Of a stretch of 64,000 nucleotides of DNA, positions 35,498-46,889 are shown in pieces (position 1 is the stretch's first letter; every line of letters starts with the position of its first letter). The position numbers and the translations under genes were made by a program. This stretch comes from Deuterostichococcus epilithicus (Eukaryota > Chlorophyta > Trebouxiophyceae > Prasiolales > Stichococcaceae), in contig JAVTLE010000023.1 of the NCBI GenBank assembly GCA_033439295.1, positions 4,438,530 through 4,502,529 on the forward strand. The letters are read 5' to 3'. Under the pieces are notes generated by a model. That model was not told where the DNA came from. It did no database searches and worked only from the letters and a program-made list of their open reading frames with translations.

Positions 35498-36487
35498 CGC
35501 GATCGCACCAGGCGGAGGCCGTACTGGCTGGAGACCGCAGGGCGCAGGCACGAATCGAACATCGACAGCTTAGGTATGCATGACATGTTGCTGCCGTGCA
35601 GGTGCCGAATGTGAGCCGCCAGGAGTTCAACGTCATCGACATTGCTGACGATGGCTTCGTGAGTTTTCACAGCCCCCCTATTTTGCCGCTGTCTCTGCCC
35701 AATCTGCCCAATTGTGGCAATGCGCAGCGTACCTTAGCAAGCGTGCTGCCCTGCTGTCTACGACCGAGCCCTGTCGCTACTCCTGACGCTGCACATCCAG
35801 TGCTGGTTGGGGACACCTCTGCCCAGCCTAGCATGGCCGTGCGTGTGACACCACTAGCCTGCCGCTGCCTGCAGGTGAGCCTCATGGACGATGGCGGCAA
35901 CACGAAGGACGACCTGAAGCTGCCGACGGGCACGGAGGAGGCCGACAAGCTGGCGGAGCAGATCCAGAAGGAGTTCAACGACGGCAAGGAGCTGGTCGTC
36001 ACTGTGCTCAAGGTGCTTGGATTTACACCCGATCAGGGTTTGAACCCGAATTCGGCTTTGGCAAGCCGACAGCGCTGGGATGGACCTTGAAGGGGGAGGC
36101 TGTGAGGAGTAGATGCAGGCTGGGATGAGGGTCCGCGCCTCTGCTTGTTGGCCAATGCGACAGCTGGCGGCGCTGGCGCGGCCTGTATGTCCGCGGCAGA
36201 GCGGCGTCATGCCTGCTGCGGGTCTGCAAAGTTTGCCGAGGCCATCACGGTTGAGGTTTTGCGTGTTTGAACGTGCAGGCCATGGGCGAGGAGATGGTGC
36301 GCGTCTGTGCCTTTTCCCTATCCTGCTGCTATATGTTTGTACTGCTGTCTTGCCTGCTGCAAATGCCTCATGATGTGTTGCTCATCAAACTTGTGCACAC
36401 GTGGCTTGCTGGATGGGCATTCGTGGGCAAGCATACAGGTGTCCTCATTTGGCTGCGCAGATCTCGGCCCTCAAGTCTGCGATGTGA
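34810..36487 (+). CDS. EIF5A: Translation initiation factor 5A (eIF5A)
   Basis: Hypusine-containing factor that rescues ribosomes stalled at poorly reactive peptide bonds. Six exons with continuous phase: 34810-34932, 35142-35264, 35602-35658, 35875-36012, 36279-36296, 36461-36487, giving 161 residues, normal for the family. The N-terminus [18 protein letters not shown] is typical. The hypusine loop [12 protein letters not shown] is intact, with the modified lysine at about residue 52. Further blocks are [31 protein letters not shown] and [17 protein letters not shown], and the end is [14 protein letters not shown]. Exon 5 is only 18 nt (AMGEEM). Intron 1 holds a TGCATGC palindromic array and intron 2 a long CTG array. 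Confidence 0.97.
34947..34995. repeat. Palindromic GCATGCT array in eIF5A intron 1
   Basis: Alternating CTGCATG and CAGCATG units make a self-complementary tract able to form nested hairpins, starting about 15 nt after the exon 1 donor. Confidence 0.85.
35286..35496. repeat. CTG trinucleotide arrays in eIF5A intron 2
   Basis: The longest run is 35433-35496, about 21 uninterrupted CTG/GCT units. Shorter runs lie at about 35300-35320 and 35377-35400. A higher-order unit beginning CCTTTGCTTCCGCTGC recurs at about 35287, 35335 and 35422, each followed by CTG units, so the locus grew by duplication of a larger unit as well as by slippage. It lies between phase-matched exons (35142-35264 and 35602-35658), so it is not coding. 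Confidence 0.92.
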
Positions 36488-37511
36488 GGCTCTATTCTTT
36501 ATGATGCGGTGCTTGCCGCTGCGGCCGCTGCCGTGGTCGCGATTCCCTTGGGCAGAGCGCTTTTGGGGATGCGAGTTCGTGCGTGCAATGTGCCTCGTGC
36601 TGCTGGGCAGCAGCTTGCTGCTGGTGACGCGCAGTCTTTCATTGACGATGCTGGTGTCGGAACATCATCATGACCCTGGCTTCTAGAGGATCCTCCCGTG
36701 GCAAACCCGCGACGCTGCTGTTCACGCACGCTGGTCAGACGAGAATGCGCGATTGGTCACGAGTTCTCATCTTGACGGCAGAGACCTGAGCGCAGTGCTG
36801 CAGAGTTGTGCTTGAAATGCTTCGAGGCTGCAACGTTTGAGGATGCTGATCTCAGGAACAGCAGACAGACCCCGCATATGATTTACCGCCATGCATGCAC
36901 ACGCAGTTCCCAACAGCTTCTCTCATCGCATGCCGTGCCTCTCTCTCACCTTCTGCCTCTGAGTGGCCTGCAGCGACAACGACTCGGGTACGGTCCAAGC
37001 TAGCGGCAGAATATCTACCTCTAGGTAGTTGCGGAGGTGTCGGAACTGACGGCAAGCACAACATCCTGTCTGTTGAAGCGTCTGTTGCAAGCCGCTAGCA
37101 GTCACGGACTGCAAGGGCTCAGAGTTCGCGCGAGGTATTGGTAAGGTGTCCAATTATGCCGGTCGAGCTGACGAGAAGAGATGACGTCGTCTTAGCGGCT
37201 CAGTCTGACCAGTGAGACGCATGCTGTCTGCCAATCGTTCGACGTTTTCGAACGTGCCGTCGATAAACCATTTGGCGGGGGAGGAAACCGTGGCTACCAG
37301 GGCGCGCGCGGCTTCCGAAACTTACAGGAGGACTCATCCGACAGGCCGCGTGTGCGCTAGTCCGCCCAGCAGGTCCCGTACGCGCTCCATATTGCAGTGC
37401 GGCTCCCGTTCGGCTGCAAGCATGCGGCATGAACCTTCAAAGGCGGGCCCTCAAACAAAATCACGACACGGCCTCGAACGGATCTGAGCTGCGAAGCGGA
37501 CTAGAGCAGCG
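36488..37511. other. Intergenic: eIF5A 3' side and GH81 upstream region
   Basis: No recognisable protein. Somewhat less GC-rich than the flanking genes, especially 36.7-37.2 kb. Contains the 12-mer TCTAGAGGATCC at 36682-36693. Confidence 0.4.
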
Positions 37512-40500
37512 ATGAAATGGGGTCGCGGAGCGCTGGCAGTCCTCGTCGCACTCATAGTACCGTCATTGAGATGTACAGTAGACGCTGCAACGTGCAAGTG
37601 CCCTCTGCCATCCAGGCCAGTCGGTGGGTGCTTGGCACTCATGCTATCCCTTTTCGCTGCGCTCTCCCCTCACTACGGCATGCCTCTCGTTACCGATGGC
37701 ATGCAGCTGAAGGCAACTGCTTCCAGTGAGGCTGGGCACTGTGGCTGCGCATGCCGTGATGGGTTGCACCCGACTCAGATCTGCATCCGTACTATGGCGA
37801 CATGTCGATCCGCACGTCAGTACTCGGCTGAGATGCTGCAACCACCTGACGGCGATGCAATGGTTGTGTACGACTCAATGCTCCATATTGCCCTGCTGTG
37901 GCACTTCCTCAGCTGCATGATGCGTTGGCGCTGCTGCAAAATACACATGCATCGCGGCCCTTCAGTGCGGGCCCAGCCTAGGTCCTCTCACACTCGCACG
38001 AAGCTTCAAGCACAGGAACGAAATCCGGGGCCGGCGTTCTGGCCAGCACCTCTGCACTTTCAGGTCGTCGATGCCTTGCGCTGAGCTAAACTGAGCTTCC
38101 CACTCTGTGCAGCGCGACGACCGACGCCAAAGGCGGCCTCCACAGGCACGATGCTGGGCGGCAACATCCTGCCCAATAGCGAGCCCACCTTCGCCTCCAG
38201 CACCCAGCAGAGCACACGGCCGACGGCTTTGTGGGGCAGCTTCCGGCCACCGCTGCCGACAAACGCCTGGTGGACCAACCTGGTAACCGGCGTGGGCGAC
38301 CAGCCGGTGTTCCCGCTGCCGTACGGCGTGCGAGCCACTGCAAAGGCAAGTACAGGGGGATCATACATCGGCATGTTGCTTCCTTGGTTGCTTGCAATGC
38401 CTGCACTCGGCGCCATCTCGCACGCACCCTGCGGTCATCAGCAGAAGCAGTCTAGCATGGTGAGTTGCATGTAGAAGCATTGTGTGAGTGCTGCTCCCGC
38501 TGGCCGCAGGGAGTGGACGTGGGGCACTCGTCGCCAACAGTCACCGCCACAGATGTCATCTATCCCTTTGTGGCGGACCTCAGCCTCGGCTTTACCGAAA
38601 CGACCAGCCCAAGGTGAGTCGTCTCGCCTGTCGGCCAGCTGACATCATGGGGTTGGGGTACTGCGGCGCACAATCGAGACGCTTGCTTGCGTCAGCGCAG
38701 GGCAGCAAGGTGTCCATGTTCCTGCAACCCGACATACTGTCTGACGGCATGGAGAGGCTCTGGATACCATCTGCATCATGACATGCCTGCTATATAGGTA
38801 CCTCTCGCATTTCGACCCGCTGGTGGTGGCCATGCGCTGGCGCACGGCCACAGGCGGCAAGATGTTTGACGCCGCCTTCGTGCGAGGCGAGCACATCACC
38901 TTACATGCCGAGTCAGGACTGAAGGAACTGTCAAGTGCTGCCAGCGCTGTACACAGATGGGTGTCACACTCGGACCATAGCATGCTTCACTGCAATGTGC
39001 ATCATCATGCCGCAGGGTCGCCATACCAGACGGTGGTCTACACTGGGCTGACCCCAGCGGTGTCGACGGTGCATGCGATGACCGCCATCAACGGCGTGCC
39101 GGCGGCGCCGGGCGCCGCCGTCACCGGCAAGCGCTTCGTGCTGGCGCTCAACAGCGGTCAGGCGAGTGCCGCAAGCCATGTCGCTTGAAGCTCACTGCCT
39201 TCACGCCGCTCATTTATAGAGCTCGTAACTGTCGACAAAGTTCATCCTGTGCGATCTTGCTGCTCCCTAGCACGTGTGGGTCAAGTTCCAAAGCCATATC
39301 AAGGCCGCCCATTGTGCCAGCACAGCGTCGCCTGCTCGTGTGCGGCAACAGCCCTGACCCCGCACGCGCCAAACCTCCCGCAGACGTACATCGTCTACAC
39401 CGGCTCACCGCTCACGCTGACGCTGGCGGGCACACGGACGCTGACGGCGTCGGCGCCGTTCAGCGGGACGCTGCGAGCCGCCCTGGCGCCCAGCAGCGCA
39501 GCAGTTGCGGTGCTGGACCAGCATGCCGGCGTGTGGCCGGCAGAGGGTGCCGTCAGCTACCAGGTGCAGTGCAACCGGTGTCAAAATGCGGTACAGCTGG
39601 TGTCAAACACGGCATAGCTGGTGACAGGTCGAAATGGTCCACAACCGTGTGCAAATACTCACATGCCTATTCGTGTCCGCAAGCATGCCGCAGCCTGTCA
39701 GGGGCTGGACGAAAGTGCAGCAGTGGTGCTCACTGGCTGCCATGTCAGTGCGTTCAACTGGAGCAACTGGAGCAACTGGAGCTGCTGCCTCGGGAGCTGA
39801 GTGCATGACGCAGTGCTTGACAAACTGATGTTGCACGATTGATGCAGGCCACGTCGAGGAACGTGGCCAACATCACTTTCAGCTACACGAGTCGCGCGAC
39901 GGCCGGCGGCGCGTTGCCGGCAACTGCGAAGTTGCTGACGTGCGTGCTGCCGCACCACGTTGACGCCGGCTGCTCTGCGCCTGCCGTCCTGAGGGTGAGT
40001 TTGCCCTCTAAGCGAACTTTTGAACTATGGCAAATTGAGTCCTGCCGCACCACGTGGATCTTGGCTGGTATGCGTCCGCCATCTTGCGGGAAGGATCCCG
40101 CTGAGTGATTGAGTTCGTCGCCTGCTGACCGAGGTTGTGTGGCTTTTGGGGGTTCAACGAGCAGCAAGCTGCAGATCGTCGATGCGTAGAGCCCACTTGA
40201 GTGCTTGGCAAGCAGCTGTAACTGCGGCTGCCTGCTGTGAGCGCCGCTGGCCGTGCATCACAATGCTTCCGGAGGGAGGAGCTCCCACTCCAGCCGCAGC
40301 CTCGGCACTGCTCACAGCAGCGCCCATCCGCCCCGCAGAACGCGTACGGCACGGTGAAGGGGCCGATGACGTGCGTGGCGGCGCCGCCGCTGGCCGGCCA
40401 CAACCTGGGCTTCACGATTGCCGAGCCGCTGACGACGGTCTCCTGGGGCGCGCCGCGGGGCGTGGATGCCGACAAGCGGGCGGCAGTCCTGACGGCGCTG

Positions 40501-43500
40501 AATGCAGATTCCGGCAGGGTGCCGGTGGCGTCAGACCCCTACTTCTTCGGCAAGCAGGCGCGCACCTTGAAACCAAAACCACTTTCCGCCTGGCCTGCCA
40601 ATGGATCGAAACTTGTAGCCTGCCTGGAAGGGCTGTGCCCCAAGTGGCGGCGCGCTATGTGGTCGCAGAAGCCTGGCGGCGGCGCACAGGCTGCTGTGGG
40701 ACCTGGCTTGCTTCTGATGTCAGCCTCGCACATGAGCAATGCCACATGCTATTTGATGTGACGCCGACCACCGCCGTGCAGGTCGCCGCCATGGGGCGGC
40801 TGGCGCTCATTGCCGACGAGCTGGGGCAGACCGCGACGGCAGCAGCCATCCGCGGCCGAATGAAGGCAGCGCTGGGGCCCTGGCTGGCTGGCACCAACGC
40901 AGACCCGCTGCGGCACGACACCGTGTGGGGCGGCGTCTGCTCCGCAGCAGGCCTTGCTGACGGTGAGGCGGCTCGGGCGTGCCGGCTGTCGGTCTCTTGT
41001 TCAGCTGGAGTCAGCGCTCGCCTTGTGTGCTCCAGGGCCTGCCTGGCACCTGTCAGCATTTGGTGCCGCTTCGTGAGGCAACAAAGCCACAAAGCCCACA
41101 ACACGTGATTGACATTGGAGCACGGCAGCCACCAGGGCCTGGCACTGCATAGCTCTGGCTGTCACCATTGATGGACCAACGTCTAGCGCACAGCCCGGAG
41201 TCTCCGCATCACCTGTGCAAGTGCTTGCTGCCTACCAGGCGGCTCGGACTTCGGGAATGGCCAATTCAACGACCACGCGTTCCACTATGGGTACTTCGCG
41301 TATGCCGCCGCGGCATTGGGACGTAAGGACGCCGCCTGGCTGGCCGCCAGCACGGTGATCAAGACTTCATGTATTTCATTTGCTCTAAATGAGCGTCAGC
41401 GTGCGTGCTGCCTGGCTGCATCGCGAGGACCCTTGAGGCTCTGCAGCAGGCGAGCTGGCGTGCGGCAGCGCAGCAGCAGGGCCGCACGATGGCCAGCAGC
41501 ACAACCCTCATTGAAGCAGCAGGACCCTCAGCGTGCCTGCAACACACCTGGGCCTTTGCCTTGGCCGGGAGCTTGCATGTGCAGATCAACCGAGATGACC
41601 AAGAGGCAACATGTAGATAACAACATGGACTGCCCCGGCTGCAATACCTAAACCCTAAACATGCTGCAGGCGCCGCTGGACGACCTGGTGCGCGACTTCG
41701 CCAACCCGCGCGCCACCGGCGACCGCTTCTTCCCCTTTGCGCGACAGAAGGACTGGTTCGATGGCCACTCCTGGGCCTCCGGCTACACCGTCTTCGGCGC
41801 CGGCAAAAACCAGGTGGGAAGAGTGAGGCGTCTCTGCAACACGGCAACGGCCAGAAGACCCGGCGCGGCAACGAGCGGCAGCGCAGAGCAGCCGCTGGCG
41901 CAGGTGGCTAGCAGGCAGCTGAGCAGTCGCTTGCGGTTCCTCACCTGGCGCCCCTGATCTGTAGACAATTTCAGGGGTGTTATCGTGGCTGCCTACATCC
42001 AGCCAGCGCCGAATGAACCCCCGCCAGCTGCTCCAAGTCTCAAAGGGTCCTGCTGTGAAGACCTCGACTCCTCCAGCAGCCAGGCGGCCTCGCGCACAGC
42101 AGTGTGTACCTGCTGGACACCCCTGCAGCTTCGCGTTTCTCTAAACCCTAAACCCGGGAGCTGTCCTGGTCGGTGCAGGAGTCCAGCAGCGAGGCCGTGA
42201 ACGCATACTACGGGGTGTACCTGCTGGGTGTGGCGCGGGGCGACGTAGCGCTGGCCGACTGGGGCCGCGTGCTGCTGGCCACCGAGCTGCGGTCGGCCAA
42301 GAAGTGAGCCTGCTGCTCTCCGTGTCTAGTGGGCTTGCTTTTTGCTGGTCGCTCAGATTCGAAGCGGATCGCGTGGGCAGGCGCCAGTGCTTGTGACAAA
42401 TGTGGTTGCCGGCCATTGGCCAGAACCAGCCGTGCGCGTTCTCCGGTAGTGTTCGGTGGCAGCTGCGACCGGCGCGCTGGATTGTCGGGGGTGCAGACTC
42501 CGTTTCTGTGATGCGCCTTCACTTTTTGACAAAAGACATTGCTGGTTCAGGAATGTGAGCTCCGCCAGGACTGTCCGTCGTGTGGGCAGCAGGCTTGACG
42601 CTGGAGGCTGACATTCCTCCAGAAAGGAGCTCCCTGGCGGCCGAGGGGCTGCCAAGGATCTGAGACGGTCCTGGCCGACGCTCGTACTCTCTGCCCGCAG
42701 GTACTGGCACATAAAGCCCACAGGGCCGCAAATCTACCCGCAGCCGTTTGCCGCCAACGGCGTCGTGGGCGTGCTGTGGAGCAGCCAGGTACGCGGGATG
42801 TAGGGTTGGTGCCGTGCAGCTGGCAGCACACAGCCTGTAAACTTCACCTGGGAGCTTGCAAGAATGCAAGGCGCACCAGCTGTCTTTGTCGTGCAGCCTC
42901 ACTGGATTTCTGACTCCTTCTTTCCGTCTGATCTCAGGTCAGCTATGCCACCTGGTTTGGCGCCAATGTGGAGTTCATCCATGGCATCCAGGTGACTGCG
43001 CCTGAAGAGCTTCTGCCCTTGCATCCTCAAAACCTGCAGCGCTGTGGCAGCAGCCTGCGCATGGCCATGGCAACGCCTGCTCGCCTGACGAGACGGCCAG
43101 ACGGCAATGTCGAGGGCGGAGGGCGACGGAAAACCCCGAAGCTATGCGTGTGCCGCGCCCGCAGATGCTGCCGTTCACGCCCATCTCAGAGCAGCTGCTG
43201 ACCCCCGACTGGGTGACCACGGAGTACCCGATCGTTGCCAGGGCGCTGCCTACGGCTGCAGAGGGCTGGAAGGTATTTAGCGAGATACATCCTTGTTTGC
43301 TCATGCTGTTCATTCCCTGATCGGCCACTGCCAGACTGTCAGGAAGGGCTTCTCTTTCAACTGCAGCCTGCATGCGGACTGTGTACCGCGGACCGGTGAT
43401 GCATGGGCGTAATGCCCCGTTATAACAGCGCCGACAGCAGGCATCATACCGCTGCATTACCCGCTCCTCCAACATCTGTCGTGATCGACACAGGGCTTCA

Positions 43501-43622
43501 TTTACATGGAGCACGCAGTGATCGCTAAGGCGGCGGCGTGGGTGGAGGTTCAGACGCTGACCGACTTTGACGATGGCAACTCGAAGACCAACACGCTGTG
43601 GTGGGTCGCCACCCGGCCATGA
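37512..43622 (+). CDS. Secreted GH81 endo-beta-1,3-glucanase
   Basis: Hydrolyses internal beta-1,3-glucan bonds; secretion suggests cell-wall or external glucan substrates. Sixteen phase-continuous exons: 37512-37623, 38113-38345, 38510-38613, 38798-38886, 39016-39161, 39384-39563, 39848-39994, 40339-40557, 40782-40962, 41239-41354, 41670-41813, 42179-42303, 42701-42788, 42938-42991, 43165-43272, 43494-43622; 724 residues. Residues 1-25 are a signal peptide (MKWGRGALAVLVALIVPSL). GH81 blocks: PLPTNAWWTNLVTGVGDQP, SDPYFFGKQ, HDTVWGGVCS, NGQFNDHAFHYGYFAYA (catalytic Asp/His region), KDWFDGHSWASG, and GKNQESSSEAVNAYYG, which carries the conserved glutamates. The usual DHHFHYGYF reads DHAFHYGYF here. 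Four introns (after exons 2, 4, 5 and 8) need GC donors. Exon echoes lie in the introns after exon 7 and before exon 12. Confidence 0.93.
40039..40089 (+). repeat. Tail echo of GH81 exon 7
   Basis: Translates as VLPHHVDLGWYASAILR, a diverged in-frame copy of the exon 7 tail VLPHHVDAGCSAPAVLR (39944-39994), offset 95 bp downstream inside the following intron. Confidence 0.85.
41646..42155. other. CCCTAAA (telo-box-like) motifs before two GH81 acceptors
   Basis: CCTAAACCCTAAAC at 41647-41660 ends 9 nt before the acceptor of exon 11, and CTAAACCCTAAACCC at 42141-42155 lies about 25 nt before exon 12. Related motifs occur in other introns: 45363-45373, 48549-48570 (minus strand CCTTAACCC just before an acceptor), 20114-20121, 61511-61519 and 62451-62464. 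Confidence 0.7.
42068..42118 (+). repeat. Head echo of GH81 exon 12
   Basis: The intron carries TCCAGCAGC at 42072 and GTGTACCTGCTGG at 42104, matching the same words at 42182 and 42215 in exon 12 with a constant offset of about 110 bp. The internal sequence is diverged and the two blocks are no longer in one frame. Confidence 0.7.
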
Positions 43623-44506
43623 CGACGCGGTGCCGCGGCAGCGTAGTGTCGACACGTCGCAGGGCGACGGGTCACATAATCAGGACCGCAGCCAGGCGCC
43701 GAACGCTGGCACGAACGGGTGTTGATGACTTGACTGGCGCGGTGACTGGTGTGGCGGCGGGGCAGCTCGCGCAGGAGTTATAGCAGCGGGGTAGCGGCGC
43801 CATGCACTTCGATGCCCTGGAGGACCCGCCTCATGGCGTACGAAAGGTGCAGCAGGGCTGTCAATTACAGGGCAGCCCGAGGCAGCAGGTAGGGAGAATG
43901 CAAGCACTGAGGTCCGTAGGGAGCGAGGTAGGAGGCGGAACCAACACTTCAGGAAAACTTTGAGCTCGGCAGGATGTTGTGCCTTTGAAGTACGGACGAT
44001 CTGATCAAAACTGCTATTTATATTCACTTATGCAGTTGTTTGTCGTCTATTGTTGTTCAAAATGGCGGCATTAACATTTTACTATCATTTATCAATCTCT
44101 TCTGCTCCAGGGCGCCCAAAATCGCTCGTTTCAACTTTGCACACCGCACTTCATGCTCGCAAGAATAGATTGCAACGCGCAACCACTTTGCTGTCCGCTA
44201 CTCCAGCCCCAAGACAAGCTGGTCAGCAGCTGTGTGGCTGCCAACAGCCGAGTCGACATTGCGAAACCTGCCGGCTGGCTCTACAGTCATTCGGGCAGGC
44301 TTCCTTGAGCTTTTTCATCGCAGCAATCGGCACTTGTGGTCCGCTTGCAGCACCAAAAGACCTCACCCCGTTGTTTGAGGTTGTGGATTCCAACAGTCTC
44401 GGAGGACGCTTATCACTTCGGGGACACCCGGTACCACCACTTGCCAGCTGCGGAGACAGCAAGGGGCTTTTGAGTTGCTTCCGTTCCTGTCTGCCTCTCA
44501 ACCAGC
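43623..44506. other. Intergenic with an AT-richer core
   Basis: Lies between the GH81 stop and the MPP6-like start. The stretch about 43990-44110 is markedly AT-richer than the rest of the window, a plausible promoter for the downstream gene. No coding stretch is recognisable. Confidence 0.4.
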
Positions 44507-46224
44507 ATGGGGGGAGCCGGACTGGCGGCGGCGCCCGCTGTAGCAGCGGCAGGCGCCTCGGGCGCAACTCCGCGGGCCGGCTCCAAGCTTGGGCATATGC
44601 GCTTCATGCAGCGCGCAGCGCAGCGGAAGGCCGCCGCGAAGCCTGCAGAGCAGGTGGAACCTACTTGCAACCCTTCGGCAGTGCAACTCTTCGATTTTAT
44701 GGCGGACTGGTCATCCCTGATGGCAGTTGCGCGACATGCAATCACGGGGCCGCATGGGGGTGTTTCTGTGCCCAGACCAGGCGCTCGCATTGCAGCAGAC
44801 CTGCGCGAGGGCCTTCACTCGAGGTGTTGCAGGCGCGGGCGCGCCGCTGCACAGCAGCAGTCGGGCAGCCTTCAGCATCCGCGCTGCAGACACCTGACCC
44901 GGGCTCTAAGCGGACTCCGCACCTACGCATGATCTTGTGACACCTTGCGAGCAGGCGCCGGCAATGGGGGCCTACCGCTGGACGGCCGGCGGAGCTGCGC
45001 AGCCGGACAGACGCCTGCTGCAAGCTCACATCCTGGCGACACGCTCCCCAACTTCCATCATCTGAACTCGCAGCACCGGCGGAGGAGGCGGGCAAGTGGA
45101 CAGCTGGCGGCGCCGAGCAGCCAAATGGGAAAACTAACCCCAAAACTGGACAGGACTCCCCACCACCATTTCGCACCAATGCTGACGCAGGAAACGGCGG
45201 CAGAGGACACAGATCGGTGGACGGCGGGCGGCGCCGCGCAGCCGGACGGCTGCCGCGTGATCGCGGAGGATGCGCCGCCGCCCGGCGCCGCGATTGGCCA
45301 CATGTCGTTCGGCGCCTTCAACCCCGCTGTCGAGGCGCTGCAGGTAAGCACAGGGCATTACGACCCTAAACCCTGAAGTGAACCTACACCCTGAGATCGA
45401 AACAAGGAACTGCAATCTCGGAGGTGGGCTAGGAGGCCTCATTGCAGTCTAGGCGTGTGTGCCGCAACGGAATGGCGCAGTCAATCGCGCCGTCGAGCGG
45501 CTGCGGGTGCCAACCGTCCATGCGACAATGCACATGCACAGCGTAGAAGAATGCGCAGGCAGCACAGCCGTGAGTAGGACAAGTCAGGGAACAGCAGTGC
45601 GCCTGCCGTTGGCAAGGGCGGAGGCTTATGCGATGTTTGCAGGATGCGCAAGGCAGCATGGCATTGCTGCACCCCTACAGCCAGCAACTGTGCATGCAGC
45701 CGGAGACGCTGTGCGGAAAGGCAAGGGCCGGCAGCGCTGCACATGCTGGCAGCACGCGCAGCGGCTGCCTGCGGGTTGCTGCTGCTGCAGACTTGTCAGC
45801 TATAGCCCGAAGTTCAATGCGTGCATGCCGTCAGTCCGCCAGGGGCGTGACATTTGGAACAGCGGTTCTCCTTGTGCCGCATTGCGAGGCTGATGAACGG
45901 CGCCATCGCATACAGGCTGACGTGGAGACAGCTGCCGCGGCGGCGGCGGCACAGCGGGTGGCGCCAGCCGATGCCAACGGCGTCTCTGTGTCGGACGAGG
46001 CCATGGCGGCGGCCCTGATGCGCAATGCCGGCGGCGGCCCGCCTGGCCGTTCAGCCGGAGGCGCAGCCGCCGCCGCCGGTCTGGCAGGCATCGTCGGCAG
46101 CGGCGAAGGAGGTGCCACCGGCGGCAGAAGCAGCGGCGGGGCAGGCGGCACAGGTGCTGCAGGCGTGCCCGGTGGCATGGCCAATGGGGGTGGCGACCTC
46201 GACAGCGGCGTGCTGCACTTGGAC

Positions 46225-46255
<31 letters not shown>

Positions 46256-46350
46256 GCAGCTCGGGCAAGAAGCAGGGCAGCAAGCGGCAGGCGGAGGAGA
46301 CGGTCAAGCCGCTGCGAGACCCCAAGCGGAAGAAGCACGAACGGAAGTAG
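44507..46350 (+). CDS. MPHOSPH6: M-phase phosphoprotein 6 / MPP6-like exosome cofactor
   Basis: Homologue of the small nuclear exosome-associated RNA-binding protein that acts in 5.8S rRNA 3' maturation. Exons 44507-44653, 45191-45343 and 45916-46350 join in phase to 244 residues. Family blocks: SKLGHMRFMQRAAQRK near the N-terminus, RWTAGGAAQPDGCRVI, IGHMSFGAFNPAVEALQ (the MSF..FNP core), and a basic C-terminus KPLRDPKRKKHERK. Between the core and the basic tail is a long Gly/Ala/Ser-rich segment of about 110 residues, so the protein is longer than the roughly 160-180 residues usual in animals and plants. The intron before exon 2 carries two serial echoes of that exon's head. Confidence 0.85.
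44965..45120 (+). repeat. Two serial head echoes of MPP6-like exon 2
   Basis: The real exon reads RWTAGGAAQPDG (TGG at 45218). The preceding intron contains RWTAGGAAQPDR (TGG at 44979) and KWTAGGAEQPNG (TGG at 45097). Spacings are 118 and 121 bp. Each copy has an AG about 25-30 nt upstream, like the true acceptor. Confidence 0.87.
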
Positions 46351-46889
46351 TTTGGATATTTCGCCACAAATTGAACTTTCATAGTAAGCAGCCGACGTGA
46401 AGCCGATCCAACCTGAGATGTCAGGCAAAAACAGCGCAGGTTTTGATGGCAATTTAACTCCAGGCAAAGGTACCTACAGCTGCCGTCTGACACATGCACA
46501 CATCTCGAGTCTGGATGAAGTTCTGGCATTACTTCCGAGACTGCCTGATTCGGATGTGCAACCGAGATGAGTATGTGACCACGTACGTGCCCAAAACCAA
46601 GGCAGCAACAAACGTGTCAGATTTCCGAGTGAGACAACATGGCGCACTCTGCAGTCATAGAGGACGCGTCACAAGTCTGCCTACGTACTTCTGCCTACCT
46701 ACGTTTGGATCACATGACTTCGTGCTGCATCCCCCAGCACTGGGTACGAGATTCCACAGGCCGCTGTGAACCCCTGCAGAGACTGTTCTGCCTAGCTTGC
46801 TGGCTAGTCATTACCTCGATGCAGCCTGCAGCAACCGTGGCCACCAGGCTCCTGCAGCCTGCTCACATGGGGCTGACGGCTCGGCTCGA
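46351..46889. other. Convergent intergenic region
   Basis: Shared 3' side of the MPP6-like gene (+) and the unidentified minus-strand gene. Nothing recognisable on either strand. Confidence 0.4.

Noticed and set aside
35180-35573. Long poly-Ala, poly-Leu, poly-Cys and poly-Ser open frames on both strands
   Set aside because: They are translations of the CTG repeat inside eIF5A intron 2, bounded by phase-matched exons.
36682-36693. TCTAGAGGATCC, identical to part of a common cloning polylinker
   Set aside because: Only 12 bp match and the flanks do not continue the polylinker; a chance match is possible in 64 kb. It would be worth checking only if raw reads break there.
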